Origin: Roseiarcus sp963784805
GTDB lineage: Bacteria > Pseudomonadota > Alphaproteobacteria > Rhizobiales > Beijerinckiaceae
Direction: 5' to 3'
Length of the DNA stretch: 64,000 nt
Assembly: GCA_963784805.1 (NCBI GenBank)
Contig: CAWASR010000030.1
Coordinates: 1-64,000, forward strand
The position numbers and the translations under genes are program-made. The notes under the pieces are model-generated. The model made no database searches. It saw only the letters and a program-made list of their open reading frames with translations, and was not told the DNA's origin. Of this stretch, positions 9,075 to 17,494 are shown one piece after another. Numbering within the stretch: position 1 is the first letter of the stretch; the number at the start of each line of letters is the position of its first letter.

Positions 9075-10496
9075 TTGGCGGAGCGTTTGCGAGGCTCGGC
9101 CTCGCCGCCCGGATCGGGTTCGCGATCGTGGCGGCGGTCGTCGCAATTCAGGTTCTTAGTGACGCTCGTATTTCTGTTGAATCTGTCCGCCCTTCCTCCT
9201 TTCTACAGCGCCCGCTGGCTGAGCGCCGAGGTCGTCGATATCGTCAAGCGCGCAATGTCAGGAGAAGCGGCTTCAAACGGCGTTCCGACGAATGTCCGCG
9301 ATGCGGGAGTTCTCGCCGTCCGTGTCGATCACACGCCGCCTCGTCTTGAGTTCCGCGACCCGCCCTGGCCGCTCGACCGAGTGCTGGCCACGGTTCGGAG
9401 CCGGCTTGGCGGCGACGCAGAGACCGCCTCCATCGAAGCGGCCGGGTCGGGACCGTGGGGCGAATCTCTTCCGGTCGTGCCGCCTGACGCTTTCTTAACG
9501 CTTCAGCGCGGTCCTCTCCGGTCTGGAGAGGACGTGTTGACGCCTCCGACATTCCAGATCGTCGTGAATCTCCACGACGGCCGCTGGCTCACGATCGAGC
9601 CGAGCGACGCGCCGGCGCACAGACGGCTGATCCAATCCCTCGCCTTCATATTCGCGGGGACGCTGGTTGTCGCGGCGATAGCAGTTCTTACGGCGCGCAG
9701 TCTCACCGCCCCTCTATCCGCGCTGGCGACAGCAGCGGACACGCTCGGGCGGTCGCGCGAAATCACCGAGACGCGCCGTCCCTCAATCCCGGAGTTCGCG
9801 GCCATTCACGATGCATTCGTCATCATGCAAAAGCGTCTCAAGCGTTTTGTGGACGAACGCACCCTGATGCTCGCTGCGATCTCTCACGATCTTCGCACGC
9901 CGTTGGCGCGGCTCAGGCTGCAGGCGGAATTCATTTCGGACGGGGAGTTGCGCGGAGGCATGCTCGCCAACATCGACGCGATGCGGGACATGTTGGCGGA
10001 TACGCTGAGCTTCGCCGGCGCGGACGCAGCTTCCGAATCATCAGCCTCCATCGACCTTGCGTCCATTCTCATCAGTCTGTGCGACGAAACGTCCGACGCG
10101 GGCGCGAAGGTCGAGTACGACGGGTGGAATCACGCGACGGTGTGCGGCAGACGAAGCGCGATCCGGCGAATGTTCGCGAATTTGATCGACAACGCGGTCC
10201 GCTACGGCGGCGCAGCGCGCGTCTCGCTCGATAAACGGCAGAATGATTGGATCGTGACCGTAGCCGACGATGGACCAGGAATCCCTTCGGAGCTGTTCGA
10301 AAAGGCTTTCGAACCGTTCCAAAGGCTGGAATCCTCTCGCAACCGAGAGACAGGCGGCACGGGGATCGGCTTGTCGATTGCGCGTGACATCGCGCTCGCG
10401 CACGGCGGCCGGATCACGCTCGCCAACGCTCCTGGGGGGGAGGGAGGCCTTATCGTCACCGTTCTGCTTCCGAAGGAGGCGGCAGGGGCAGCTTGA
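9071..10496 (+). CDS. Sensor histidine kinase with +1 frameshift near 9153-9158
   Basis: Partner kinase of the preceding regulator. From GTG 9071 the frame gives an N-terminal membrane helix (RLGLAARIGFAIVAAVVAIQ). The rest (second helix FLVTLVFLLNLSALPPF, periplasmic domain, second membrane segment near 9655-9700, HAMP, HisKA with His272 in ISHDLRTPLARLR, HATPase with DNAVRYGG, DDGPGIP and GGTGIGLSIARD) is in the next frame. One extra base in GTTCTTAG makes the switch. Without it, the helix reads VAIQVLVTLVFLLN and the gene is exactly 474 codons plus stop. A TTG at 9075 opens the long frame but loses the real N-terminus. Either an assembly indel or a broken kinase. Confidence 0.8.
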
Positions 10497-10712
10497 TCTA
10501 CTAAGGGCCGGTCAGGAATCAACTGCTTTGAAATGTGGGGGGTTGAAGGGGCGATTGTGTAGTTCCATTCGCCGTGGAAATCGGCGTGCTGAATGTTGAG
10601 GCTTCGCGTGGCGTCCGAGGAAATCGCGCACGCGCGCTTCCTCCGGGTCGCCCTGCTTGCGCCACTCGCGGCCTCAGCCCCGCGCAGGATTTCCGATTTC
10701 GGTGACACGCCC

Positions 10713-10792
10713 TCCTTTACCTGATTGCAGTCTCGGATCGAAGGCGCAGCCGGTCGAATCGAATTGGTAAAGACGGGCCTGCCGCCGTAATT
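10713..10792 (-). repeat. Dispersed 80-bp repeat, family A copy 2
   Basis: Ungapped match to 5964-6043 (74 of 80 identical), in the same orientation. It lies about 215 bp after the histidine kinase stop, in non-coding DNA. Confidence 0.85.
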
Positions 10793-10960
10793 CCCCCCGC
10801 GTCGCGGGAAAACAAGTGAAGCGCCGCCACTGACCCGACCAAGTCTTGCTCGCAGGCGGCCGGCGAGCGGATCGCCGCATGACTTGGGATCGTCTCCCCG
10901 GCGGGGTCGTATATTTCCGAATCGGCCGCGCAATTCCCCTGCGTCCTGGCGTTGGATTCA

Positions 10961-10978
10961 CTGTGACGAAGGTCACAG
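10961..10978. promoter_or_regulatory. CRP/FNR-type palindrome
   Basis: CTGTGACGAAGGTCACAG is a perfect inverted repeat apart from the 4-base centre. It matches the TGTGA-N6-TCACA consensus of CRP-family regulators at all ten key positions. It lies about 115 bp upstream of the small membrane protein at 11093, where it could act as an activator site. Binding by a CRP-family protein is inference. Confidence 0.6.
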
Positions 10979-11092
10979 CGAAAGCTCGCCGTTGCGTGTA
11001 ACGTCTCAGCAATAAGGTGTGGCGGCCACAGCCGGGGCGCACAGGAGACGCGCCGCCGGCGGCGCGGCCAGCCCAAGAACGGAGACGCCTTC

Positions 11093-11299
11093 ATGACCAA
11101 GATCGAGAAAGACGCGGGCTTCTACCGCGACGATCTGGCCGACGATCGGAACTTTCGGCCCATGACCATCGCTCTGTTTGCGATTGTCGTGGTTTGGGCG
11201 CTGGTTTATTTGCTCGGCGGCGCAACCGATAAACTGAGCACGAACGCCGGGGCGCGACCGGATCATTCGAATTCCGCATATTTGGTGGCTGAGGACTGA
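11093..11299 (+). CDS. Small single-helix membrane protein, unknown
   Basis: A 68-residue protein with a charged N-terminus (MTKIEKDAGFYRDDLADDRNF), one membrane helix (TIALFAIVVVWALVYLLGG, about 25-43) and a short polar tail. ATG 11093 has GGAG 9 bases upstream. It stands alone behind a CRP-type palindrome. I do not recognise the family. Coding is supported by ribosome site, codon bias and a clean topology. Confidence 0.6.
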   Translation: MTKIEKDAGFYRDDLADDRNFRPMTIALFAIVVVWALVYLLGGATDKLSTNAGARPDHSNSAYLVAED

Positions 11300-11544
11300 T
11301 TCCCGACCCCCGTTCGAGTCGGGGACCGAACGCCCGTCGAGGTGAAAGACAGGTCTCGAACGTGCGGGCTGAACGGGCGGCGAGTCGCCGTTTGGACGCG
11401 CGGGAGGCCTTTGCGCAGCGCCCGGCCCGGATGTGAGGCCGATGACCGGCTTGCAGGCTGGCGTCGACACCGAAGCGTTCGGCAAAAGCGCAGGCCGCGC
11501 CGCATCCGCCGGGCGGCGCGGCGCTGCTTGCCCTGGCCGGCGTC

Positions 11545-12225
11545 CTATTGCTGTTGCTGCTTGGCTTTGCCGATCCTGCTCTTGGAGGCGCGGTCGCCGG
11601 CGGCGTTGGCGTCCGCCTCGCACATATAGGCGCCGCGCTTGGTCGTGCCGTAGCTGTGCGTTCCCGCGTAATGATAAATGTGCGATTTCGTGTTCACCCA
11701 CACCACCGTGTCCGAGGGGCAGCGCGCCTTGGCCTCGGCCTCGGTCGAGAATTGACCGGCGCCGGTCGGACGCGCGGCCCTGCGCATCGGAGCCGGGGCG
11801 GGCGCAGGCGCGGCGGTCGACGCGGGCGCGGCGGCGGGGGCCGACGCCGGAGCCGGAGCCGCGGCGGTCCGGGCGCGGCACGACTTCAGGAACTCCCGCC
11901 ATGTCTGGCCGTTGGTCGTGTTGTTCGCCTTGGCCGCCTGCCACTCGGCGCCGCACCGCTTCATGACGCTCTCGCCGCGCTCGGCGGCGGGCGCGGGAGC
12001 TGCGGCGGGGGCTGACGCCGGGGCCTCGGCAATCCGTGCGCGGCAGGACTTCAGGAACTCCGGCCATGTCTGGCCGTTGGTCGTGTTGTTCGCCTTGGCC
12101 GCCTGCCACTCGGCGCCGCACTGCTTCATGACGCTCTCGGCGCGCGCGGCGCCGGTCATCGCCAAGCCTATGGCGGCGGCGAACAGAAAGGCCGAAAACA
12201 CGGCGCTGCAAGACCTGTTCTTCAT
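11545..12225 (-). CDS. Exported protein with two near-identical repeats
   Basis: A 226-residue protein from ATG 12225 with a signal peptide (FSAFLFAAAIGLAMTGAARA). Two copies of a 33-residue motif follow (ESVMKxCGAEWQAAKANNTTNGQTW...FLKSCRAR), each with two Cys, separated and followed by Ala/Pro linkers. A C-terminal domain has PSDTVVWVNTKSHIYHYAG and YMCEADA. The motif and end domain resemble secreted proteins common in Rhizobiales whose role is unknown. The frame stays open upstream to 12438, but the signal peptide fixes the start. The repeats differ at only a few bases over 108 bp, so the duplication is recent. Confidence 0.75.
   Translation of the reverse strand: MKNRSCSAVFSAFLFAAAIGLAMTGAARAESVMKQCGAEWQAAKANNTTNGQTWPEFLKSCRARIAEAPASAPAAAPAPAAERGESVMKRCGAEWQAAKANNTTNGQTWREFLKSCRARTAAAPAPASAPAAAPASTAAPAPAPAPMRRAARPTGAGQFSTEAEAKARCPSDTVVWVNTKSHIYHYAGTHSYGTTKRGAYMCEADANAAGDRASKSRIGKAKQQQQ
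11873..11980 (-). repeat. Intragenic 108-bp direct repeat, copy 2
   Basis: Nearly identical to 12038-12145 (about four differences over 108 bases). It encodes the second WQAAKANNTTNGQTW motif of the exported protein at 11545-12225. Confidence 0.85.
12038..12145 (-). repeat. Intragenic 108-bp direct repeat, copy 1
   Basis: First copy of the repeat in the exported protein gene. The two copies lie 57 bp apart, joined by an Ala/Pro-coding linker. Confidence 0.85.
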
Positions 12226-12557
12226 GGCGGGTCCCCTCGATATGTCCCTGGCGCCCAACCTCGACTCGGGGCCGAAATCCTTAAGAGCCCAGCGGATCGC
12301 GGAGCCCCGCCGTTCCATGCCGGCGTTCCTCTGAACCCGACATGAACGCGCCATGACTTTCATAGGATCGACCCTGGTTAAAGGGTCCAGTCCGGCTAAG
12401 CAAGATTTCCGAAAGACGGGCCGCCGATTCTTCGACAAGCGTCCCCGGCGTCGGTTGGGCGCCCCGACTGGCCTGTCGCAAAACGGTCACGCGCATCCTT
12501 GACATTCCCGTGCTCCGTTCTGCTTATCTTGTGGCCAACCCGGGAGATCTCATCGCC
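12226..12557. other. Divergent promoter region
   Basis: About 330 bases between the divergent starts of the repeat protein and PPK2. I see no gene, clear promoter consensus or strong palindrome. Confidence 0.4.
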
Positions 12558-13511
12558 ATGAGCGCAGAAAAAAGCGGTCTCGCCGGCGTGGCGAGGCAGC
12601 GCATCCGGGCCGAATTGCAGGACAATTTCGACGAGGACCTGGAGCTTGAACTCGAGGACGGCTATCTCGCCGACGACTTGGGCGACATCCACGAAGCGGC
12701 GCAAGAAGGGACGATCCCGCGGCGTCTTTATTTCAAGGAGCTGCTGCGCCTGCAGCGCGAGCTCATCAAGCTTCAGGATTGGGTCGTCGCCGAGAAGCTA
12801 AAACTGGTCGTCATCTTCGAGGGGCGGGACGCGGCGGGCAAGGGCGGCGTCATCAAGCGGGTTATGCAGCGTCTCAATCCGCGGGTCTGCCGCGCCGTGG
12901 CGCTGCCGGCGCCGACCGAACGCGAGCGCAGCCAATGGTATTTCCAGCGCTATGTCCCCCATCTGCCGGCCGGCGGCGAGATCGTCCTGTTCGACCGCAG
13001 CTGGTACAACCGCGCCGGCGTCGAGCGCGTGATGGGCTTCTGCTCCGACGAGGAATACGAGGACTTCTTCCGTTCCGTTCCCGAATTCGAACGCCTTCTG
13101 GCGCGCTCGGGGATCATCCTGGTCAAATACTGGTTCTCGATCACCGACGATGAACAGAACCTGCGCTTCCAGATGCGCATCAACGATCCGCTCAAACAAT
13201 GGAAGCTCAGCCCGATGGACCTCGAGTCGCGTCGGCGCTGGGAGCTGTACACCAAGGCCAAGGAGACAATGCTGGAGCGCACCCACATCCCCGAGGCGCC
13301 GTGGTGGGTGGTCGAGGCGGTCGACAAGAAGCGCGCCCGCCTCAACTGCATCGCCCATCTCTTGACCCGCGTGCCCTATGAGGAAGTGCCGCACGAAAAG
13401 CCGGTCCTTCCGACGCGCGTTCACCATCCCGAGTACCACCGGATGCCCACCCCGGCGGCCATGATCGTGCCCGATCATTGCGCGGCCATCGCGCCCGAAG
13501 CGGCGGAGTGA
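12558..13511 (+). CDS. ppk2: Polyphosphate kinase 2
   Basis: Transfers phosphate between polyphosphate and nucleoside diphosphates, usually in the NDP to NTP direction. A 317-residue single-domain PPK2: Walker A FEGRDAAGKGG near 87-97, PTERERSQWYFQRYVPHLP, Walker B/lid VLFDRSWYNRAGVERVMGFC, KYWFSITDDEQ and the C-terminal EAPWWVVEAVDKKRARLN block. The start is set at ATG 12558 behind a GGGAG site. An earlier in-frame GTG at 12510 adds residues unlike the family. The acidic N-terminal extension (NFDEDLELELED) is common in proteobacterial PPK2. It is monocistronic. Confidence 0.93.
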   Translation: MSAEKSGLAGVARQRIRAELQDNFDEDLELELEDGYLADDLGDIHEAAQEGTIPRRLYFKELLRLQRELIKLQDWVVAEKLKLVVIFEGRDAAGKGGVIKRVMQRLNPRVCRAVALPAPTERERSQWYFQRYVPHLPAGGEIVLFDRSWYNRAGVERVMGFCSDEEYEDFFRSVPEFERLLARSGIILVKYWFSITDDEQNLRFQMRINDPLKQWKLSPMDLESRRRWELYTKAKETMLERTHIPEAPWWVVEAVDKKRARLNCIAHLLTRVPYEEVPHEKPVLPTRVHHPEYHRMPTPAAMIVPDHCAAIAPEAAE

Positions 13512-14081
13512 GCGGCGACGGCGAGGGCGGATCGGACGCCCGGCCTTCGAGGAGGCCCCGATCAACCGCCCGCGCCAGCCTGGGGTCATGGGTTGCGGTT
13601 GCGGAACGGCGGCTAGCGATCCCGTCGGGCAAGTCCCGCCGCACGATCCGACTCGCCCTAAAAATTCCTGCCGAAGGCGACGTTTGCTTGCTGAAAAACC
13701 GAACCTGCGTTAGGATCGCCTTCGTGACGAACCCGGCGCCGCTTGCCCTGCCGACGGCGGGGCGGGTTTGGTGGGGGGCAAGGAGCCGGGGAGAAAAAAA
13801 TCATTTGGATTCGCGACTAAACCCTTGAAAAGGCTCAATTGGCGGAAGGGAATCATTTGGATTTCGTTTCCGCTGGCTTGGATTCCGTTTCCGCTGGCTT
13901 GGGTTTCGTTTCCTTCGGCTTGGATTCCGTTTCCGCCGGGGGCGGCCGGCGAAGGCCTGCGCCAAGGCTCCCCGATCGCGACCTGTCATGACAGGGGAGG
14001 TTTCATCGCACAATGAGTCAGGCCCGGACGGCTTCAGTATTAATCCGACGGGAAGCCGAATTGTCCAAGCCAAAGCCGACT
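13512..14081. other. Intergenic region with 21-bp tandem array
   Basis: About 570 bases between convergent genes (PPK2 and the thioesterase). It holds four 21-bp tandem units (13857-13940) and a short palindromic CCCTTGAAAAGGCTCAA at 13822-13838. Both strands stay open through the array, but no frame has a ribosome site or recognisable protein. Confidence 0.5.
13857..13940. repeat. Four 21-bp tandem repeats
   Basis: Four head-to-tail units of the form TTGGATTTCGTTTCCGCTGGC, at 13857, 13878, 13899 and 13920, differing at a few positions, the last diverged at its end. The 21-bp period keeps frame and would give a 7-residue repeat on either strand (minus: RKRNPSQ), but no gene is supported. Confidence 0.9.
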
Positions 14082-14489
14082 TCAGGAGGACGTCTCGAAA
14101 AGTCGGAGCATGGGAAGGGGTATTCGCGCCGGACGGCTTTCGCGAAGCGCCGCCACGAGCACCGTCGCGGCGACGATTTCTTTTTCGGCGCGCAAGATCC
14201 GTTGCCGGAATTCAATCGAGGCGCCGCGCAACTTCGACAATTTTGTTTCGACTGCCAGCAGATCATCCATCAGCGCCGGCGCAAGATATTCGATTTGCAA
14301 TCTGCGCACCGCGAATACGACGCCGGTGGTTTCGGCGATCTGTTGGTGCGAGAGTCCGAGCCGGCGAAGCCACTCCGTTCGCGCGCGCTCGAGGAATCGC
14401 AGGTACGACGCATGGTAGACGCGACCTGAGAAGTCGGTGTCTTCATAGTAGACGCGAACCGCCAATGAATCGATGAGGGGACGCGTCAT
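14082..14489 (-). CDS. ybgC: YbgC-type acyl-CoA thioesterase
   Basis: A 135-residue hotdog-fold thioesterase. VRVYYEDTDFSGRVYHASYLRFLERARTEWLR carries the family's catalytic Asp in DTDFSG and the Tyr-H-A-S-Y-L-R-F-x-E-R-A-R helix, followed by VVFAVRRLQIEYLAPALMDD. Start ATG 14489 has GGAGG 7 bases upstream; a longer open frame extends far upstream but is spurious. YbgC is usually the first gene of tol-pal; here it stands alone, divergent from fmt, so a link to Tol-Pal cannot be assumed. It hydrolyses short acyl-CoAs or acts in phospholipid metabolism. Confidence 0.85.
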   Translation of the reverse strand: MTRPLIDSLAVRVYYEDTDFSGRVYHASYLRFLERARTEWLRRLGLSHQQIAETTGVVFAVRRLQIEYLAPALMDDLLAVETKLSKLRGASIEFRQRILRAEKEIVAATVLVAALRESRPARIPLPMLRLFETSS

Positions 14490-14633
14490 CTTCTCTACCT
14501 CCGCGGATTGGAAGGACCGGCTGGCGCGCCTGCTTGCCCGCCCTCCGGCAAATGGCTCTGGCTCTCGGTTCCGGCATGCGGGCGCAGGCCGTTTCGCTTT
14601 GACCGCCCGTTTCGAGGATGATATCGGCCCGCG

Positions 14634-15596
14634 ATGCGAATTGTCTTCATGGGCGCGCCGGAATTCGCCGTTCCGACGATGAAGGAGATCGTCGCAGAAG
14701 GACACGTTGTCGCCGCGGTCTATACGCGCGCCCCGAAACCGGGCGGCCGCCGCGGCTTGGAGATGAAGCGAACGCCGGTTCATCAGGCGGCGGATTCGCT
14801 CGGAATCCCGGTTTTCACCCCGACAACGCTGAGCGACGCCGATACGCTGGGAGTCTTTCGCGGCCACGCGGCCGACGTGGCCGTCGTCGTCGCCTATGGA
14901 CTTCTGTTGCCAAGCCCCGTCCTGGAGGCGCCGGCTCTGGGTTGTGTGAATTTGCACGCCTCGTTGCTGCCGCGCTGGCGCGGCGCGGCGCCGATACAGC
15001 GGGCGATCATGGCCGGCGACGCATTGACCGGCGTCGATTTCATGCGCATCGATTCGGGCCTCGACACCGGACCGGTCGCGCTGCGCGAGACGACCCGGAT
15101 TCGGCCAGAGGACACTGCCGGGGATCTCTCCCATCGTCTCGCCGAAATCGCGGCCAAACTGACGGCAAGGGGGCTGCGCGCAATGGAGGCGGGTCGGCTG
15201 GAGTTTCGCCGACAGTCGAGCGTGGGGATTTGTTACGCGGGCAAGATCCGCAAAGACGAAGCCCAGATCGATTGGCGGCGAGCCGCCGAAGAGGTTCGCA
15301 ACCATATCCACGGGCTGTCGCCGACCCCGGGCGCGTTCTCCAGCCTTTCCATCGGCGGTCGGCTGGAGCGGATCAAGGTGTTTCGAGCCGAGGCCGTCGG
15401 CGCATCCGGCGCTCCGGGAACTGTCCTCGATTGCGCTATGACAATCGCCTGCGGCCAAGGCGCGATACGCATCCTCGAAGCGCAGCGGGCGGGCAGGAAC
15501 GCAATGACCGGAGCGGAACTTGTTCGCGGCGAAAAGGGCCTTGTCGGCGCAGTTTTTGCGCCTTCCGCGGAGCCGACGGCTACGCCGGGCGCGTAA
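14634..15596 (+). CDS. fmt: Methionyl-tRNA formyltransferase
   Basis: Formylates initiator methionyl-tRNA from 10-formyl-tetrahydrofolate. A 320-residue protein with MRIVFMGAPEFAVPTM at the N-terminus, the VAYGLLLP region, the diagnostic NLHASLLPRWRGAAPIQRAI with its catalytic Asn-His, and GVDFMRIDSGLDTGPVA. The C-terminal domain runs from about residue 205 (KIRKDEAQIDWRRAAEEVRNHIHGLSPTPGA). It is not flanked by def or truA as in many genomes. It links the folate C1 pool to translation but is not a part of the H4MPT pathway. Confidence 0.92.
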   Translation: MRIVFMGAPEFAVPTMKEIVAEGHVVAAVYTRAPKPGGRRGLEMKRTPVHQAADSLGIPVFTPTTLSDADTLGVFRGHAADVAVVVAYGLLLPSPVLEAPALGCVNLHASLLPRWRGAAPIQRAIMAGDALTGVDFMRIDSGLDTGPVALRETTRIRPEDTAGDLSHRLAEIAAKLTARGLRAMEAGRLEFRRQSSVGICYAGKIRKDEAQIDWRRAAEEVRNHIHGLSPTPGAFSSLSIGGRLERIKVFRAEAVGASGAPGTVLDCAMTIACGQGAIRILEAQRAGRNAMTGAELVRGEKGLVGAVFAPSAEPTATPGA

Positions 15597-15622
15597 GCCT
15601 CAATTCGTCCTCCGTCTGGAAT

Positions 15623-15931
15623 TCAGTCCCTGCAGGTAATGAAGTAGGGCTTCGAAACGGTTGACGACACTTTCGAAACAGCGACGCCGCCATTTCCCGC
15701 CAGACCAAACTTAATTGCGGTCCCGTCGCCATGAGACTCACACCAGGCGTCCGCGACTGCTTTCCCGCACTCGCCGCCCTCGCTGAGGCAATCCTCGACT
15801 CCATACCCCGTCTCGGCCGCGATGACGAAGGTGCGCGGTTCCTGCGCCCGACTTTTCTCGGAAGCGACGGCGCCGAAACCGAAGACGAAAATCAGGAGAA
15901 GGGCGTTGGGCATAATTTTCAGGGGAGGCAT
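15623..15931 (-). CDS. Small exported protein, conserved, unknown
   Basis: A 102-residue protein with a signal peptide (NALLLIFVFGFGAVASEKSRA) and a compact body with four Cys (GYGVEDCLSEGGECGKAVADAWCESHGDGTAIKFG ... PYFITCRD shape), suggesting two disulfides. Similar small exported proteins occur in Rhizobiales without known function. Several starts are possible (TTG 15961, ATG 15931, ATG 15913). I chose 15931 because it gives a full n-region. Convergent with fmt. Confidence 0.65.
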   Translation of the reverse strand: MPPLKIMPNALLLIFVFGFGAVASEKSRAQEPRTFVIAAETGYGVEDCLSEGGECGKAVADAWCESHGDGTAIKFGLAGNGGVAVSKVSSTVSKPYFITCRD

Positions 15932-16071
15932 GAAGACGCTCGCGGGAATGAACGAATGCAACTGGAATTGTCAAATCCATCTTCATCCGATCCGCTTAAA
16001 TGGACGGTTAATGCTCTGGCCCCTCGGCGCCGAATATGAGCGCTGTCCGCCTGCGGCCTCGGAAGCAATGT

Positions 16072-17343
16072 TCAGGATATGCCGCTCTTTGCAATCCCAA
16101 GGAGCCCTCTGGTGACGCTGCCATCCTTCGGCAGGATTGGAATCAGGCACGCCTGCAACGAATGATAAATGTCGACCTTCCCGAAAAACGGATCCGAGCT
16201 CGGCCTTAGAGCGTTGTCGACCTGGGCTCGCCAGCCTCCGTTCTGGCGATCGATAAATCGCGCGGCTATGAAGCTCCATATTCGCCGGTACCAGGCTTCG
16301 TAGACTTGGTCGCCGTCGACCGCGTTTAGAAAGGCGGCCGCCCCAATTCCTTCGCAGCACGGCCACCAATAGCGATCTCTGATGCGCGGAAGGCCCTCCC
16401 AATCGAGCGTATAGTAGAAGCCGCCAGAGTCGCGGTCCCATCCGTCCTCGGCCGCGCGGGCGAAAAGCGCCTTGGAGGCGCTCGGAAGCCATTCCAGCTT
16501 GCGGCCGCCAAGTTCCCACAGCTGGATCAGGAGGCGCGACCATTCGAGCCAGTGGCCGGGCGTCGTGCCATAGGGACGAAACATCGGACTGCCGCCATAG
16601 TCCCGATTCACCTGCCAATCGGCGGTGAAATGCTCGGGGAGCCGCCAATCATTTTCGGCGGCGCGGCGGCGGATGATAAGATCGGCAATCCGCTCGGCCA
16701 TGCGCAGGTAAGTCGAATCGTTCGTCGCCTCGAAAGCCGCCATGAGCGCTTCGGTCAGATGCATGTTGGAGTTTTGGCCGCGGTACGAATCATACGAACG
16801 CCAGTCGCGTGTGAATTCTTCCGCGGCCGCGCCGTGCCGCTCCTCCCAGAATCGCTCGCGGATGACGGTCGATATGTCGGTGAGGAGTTGGTCTGCGTCC
16901 GGATGGCCAGCGACTTTGGCGCTCGACGCGGCGAGAAGGACGAATGCATGGCCGTAGGCCTGTTTGGCGTCGTCCGTTGGCCCGCCGTAACCGACGCCCC
17001 ATAGGTATCCGCCATTATCGGGGTCGCGGTGACCGTTCCACAGAAAATCCATCCCATGGTCGACGATGAGGTCCGCGCCCGGCCGGCCCATCAGGCATGC
17101 GATGGCGAAGGCGTGAACTATTCTTGTCGTTGCAAACAGATAACGGGCGGGCGGGCCTCCGGCGCCGTAGCCTGGCGGCGTCGGTTCCCCCTCGTCGTCG
17201 AGATCGTGGAAGCCGCCCAGCGGATTAACGATGTTTCGCTCGAAAAATGCGAAGAGGTCGTCCGCTTGCTGAAGGAGCCAGGCGCGGTGGCTCGGCAGGT
17301 TCACCCACCGGGCGCCCGGCGGGCTAATGGCGAAGGAGGACAT
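16072..17343 (-). CDS. AGE-family sugar epimerase/isomerase
   Basis: A 423-residue (alpha/alpha)6-barrel enzyme of the N-acylglucosamine 2-epimerase family. Recognisable parts are ATTRIVHAFAIACLMG near 70-85, GGYLWGVGYGGPTDDAKQAYGHAFVLLAAS near 110-140, QNSNMHLTEALMAAFEAT, PGHWLEWSRLLIQLW with the catalytic-type His, and RYWWPCCEGIGAAAFL near 330. These enzymes interconvert aldoses and ketoses (mannose/glucose/fructose) or epimerise N-acyl-hexosamines. The free-sugar isomerase subgroup is most likely, but the substrate is not fixed by sequence. It is a single gene, divergent from purD. Confidence 0.88.
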   Translation of the reverse strand: MSSFAISPPGARWVNLPSHRAWLLQQADDLFAFFERNIVNPLGGFHDLDDEGEPTPPGYGAGGPPARYLFATTRIVHAFAIACLMGRPGADLIVDHGMDFLWNGHRDPDNGGYLWGVGYGGPTDDAKQAYGHAFVLLAASSAKVAGHPDADQLLTDISTVIRERFWEERHGAAAEEFTRDWRSYDSYRGQNSNMHLTEALMAAFEATNDSTYLRMAERIADLIIRRRAAENDWRLPEHFTADWQVNRDYGGSPMFRPYGTTPGHWLEWSRLLIQLWELGGRKLEWLPSASKALFARAAEDGWDRDSGGFYYTLDWEGLPRIRDRYWWPCCEGIGAAAFLNAVDGDQVYEAWYRRIWSFIAARFIDRQNGGWRAQVDNALRPSSDPFFGKVDIYHSLQACLIPILPKDGSVTRGLLGIAKSGIS

Positions 17344-17494
17344 GATGAACGTCCAGGATCGAGTTTGGCGCGGTCGACATTAGCGATCGTGGCGCAAGAG
17401 CGCTTGACTGACGAGATGACGCCACGGAAATCCGGGCGCCCTTGATTGGTTCGGCCTATACCGGCAATGAGGGACCGTGGCCAGCGGACAGGCG

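Larger units (their letters stand above)
10497..11092. other. Intergenic region with repeat and palindrome
   Basis: About 600 bases without a convincing gene. It holds family A repeat copy 2 (10713-10792) and a perfect CRP-type palindrome (10961-10978). The right part is probably the promoter region of the small membrane protein at 11093. Confidence 0.5.

Noticed and set aside
9150..9165. Programmed +1 frameshift in the kinase gene
   Set aside because: No stop codon or rare codon at the shift site and only a weak upstream purine element; an inserted base is simpler.
13857..13940. CRISPR array
   Set aside because: Units are directly adjacent with no spacers and only 21 bp long; no cas genes.
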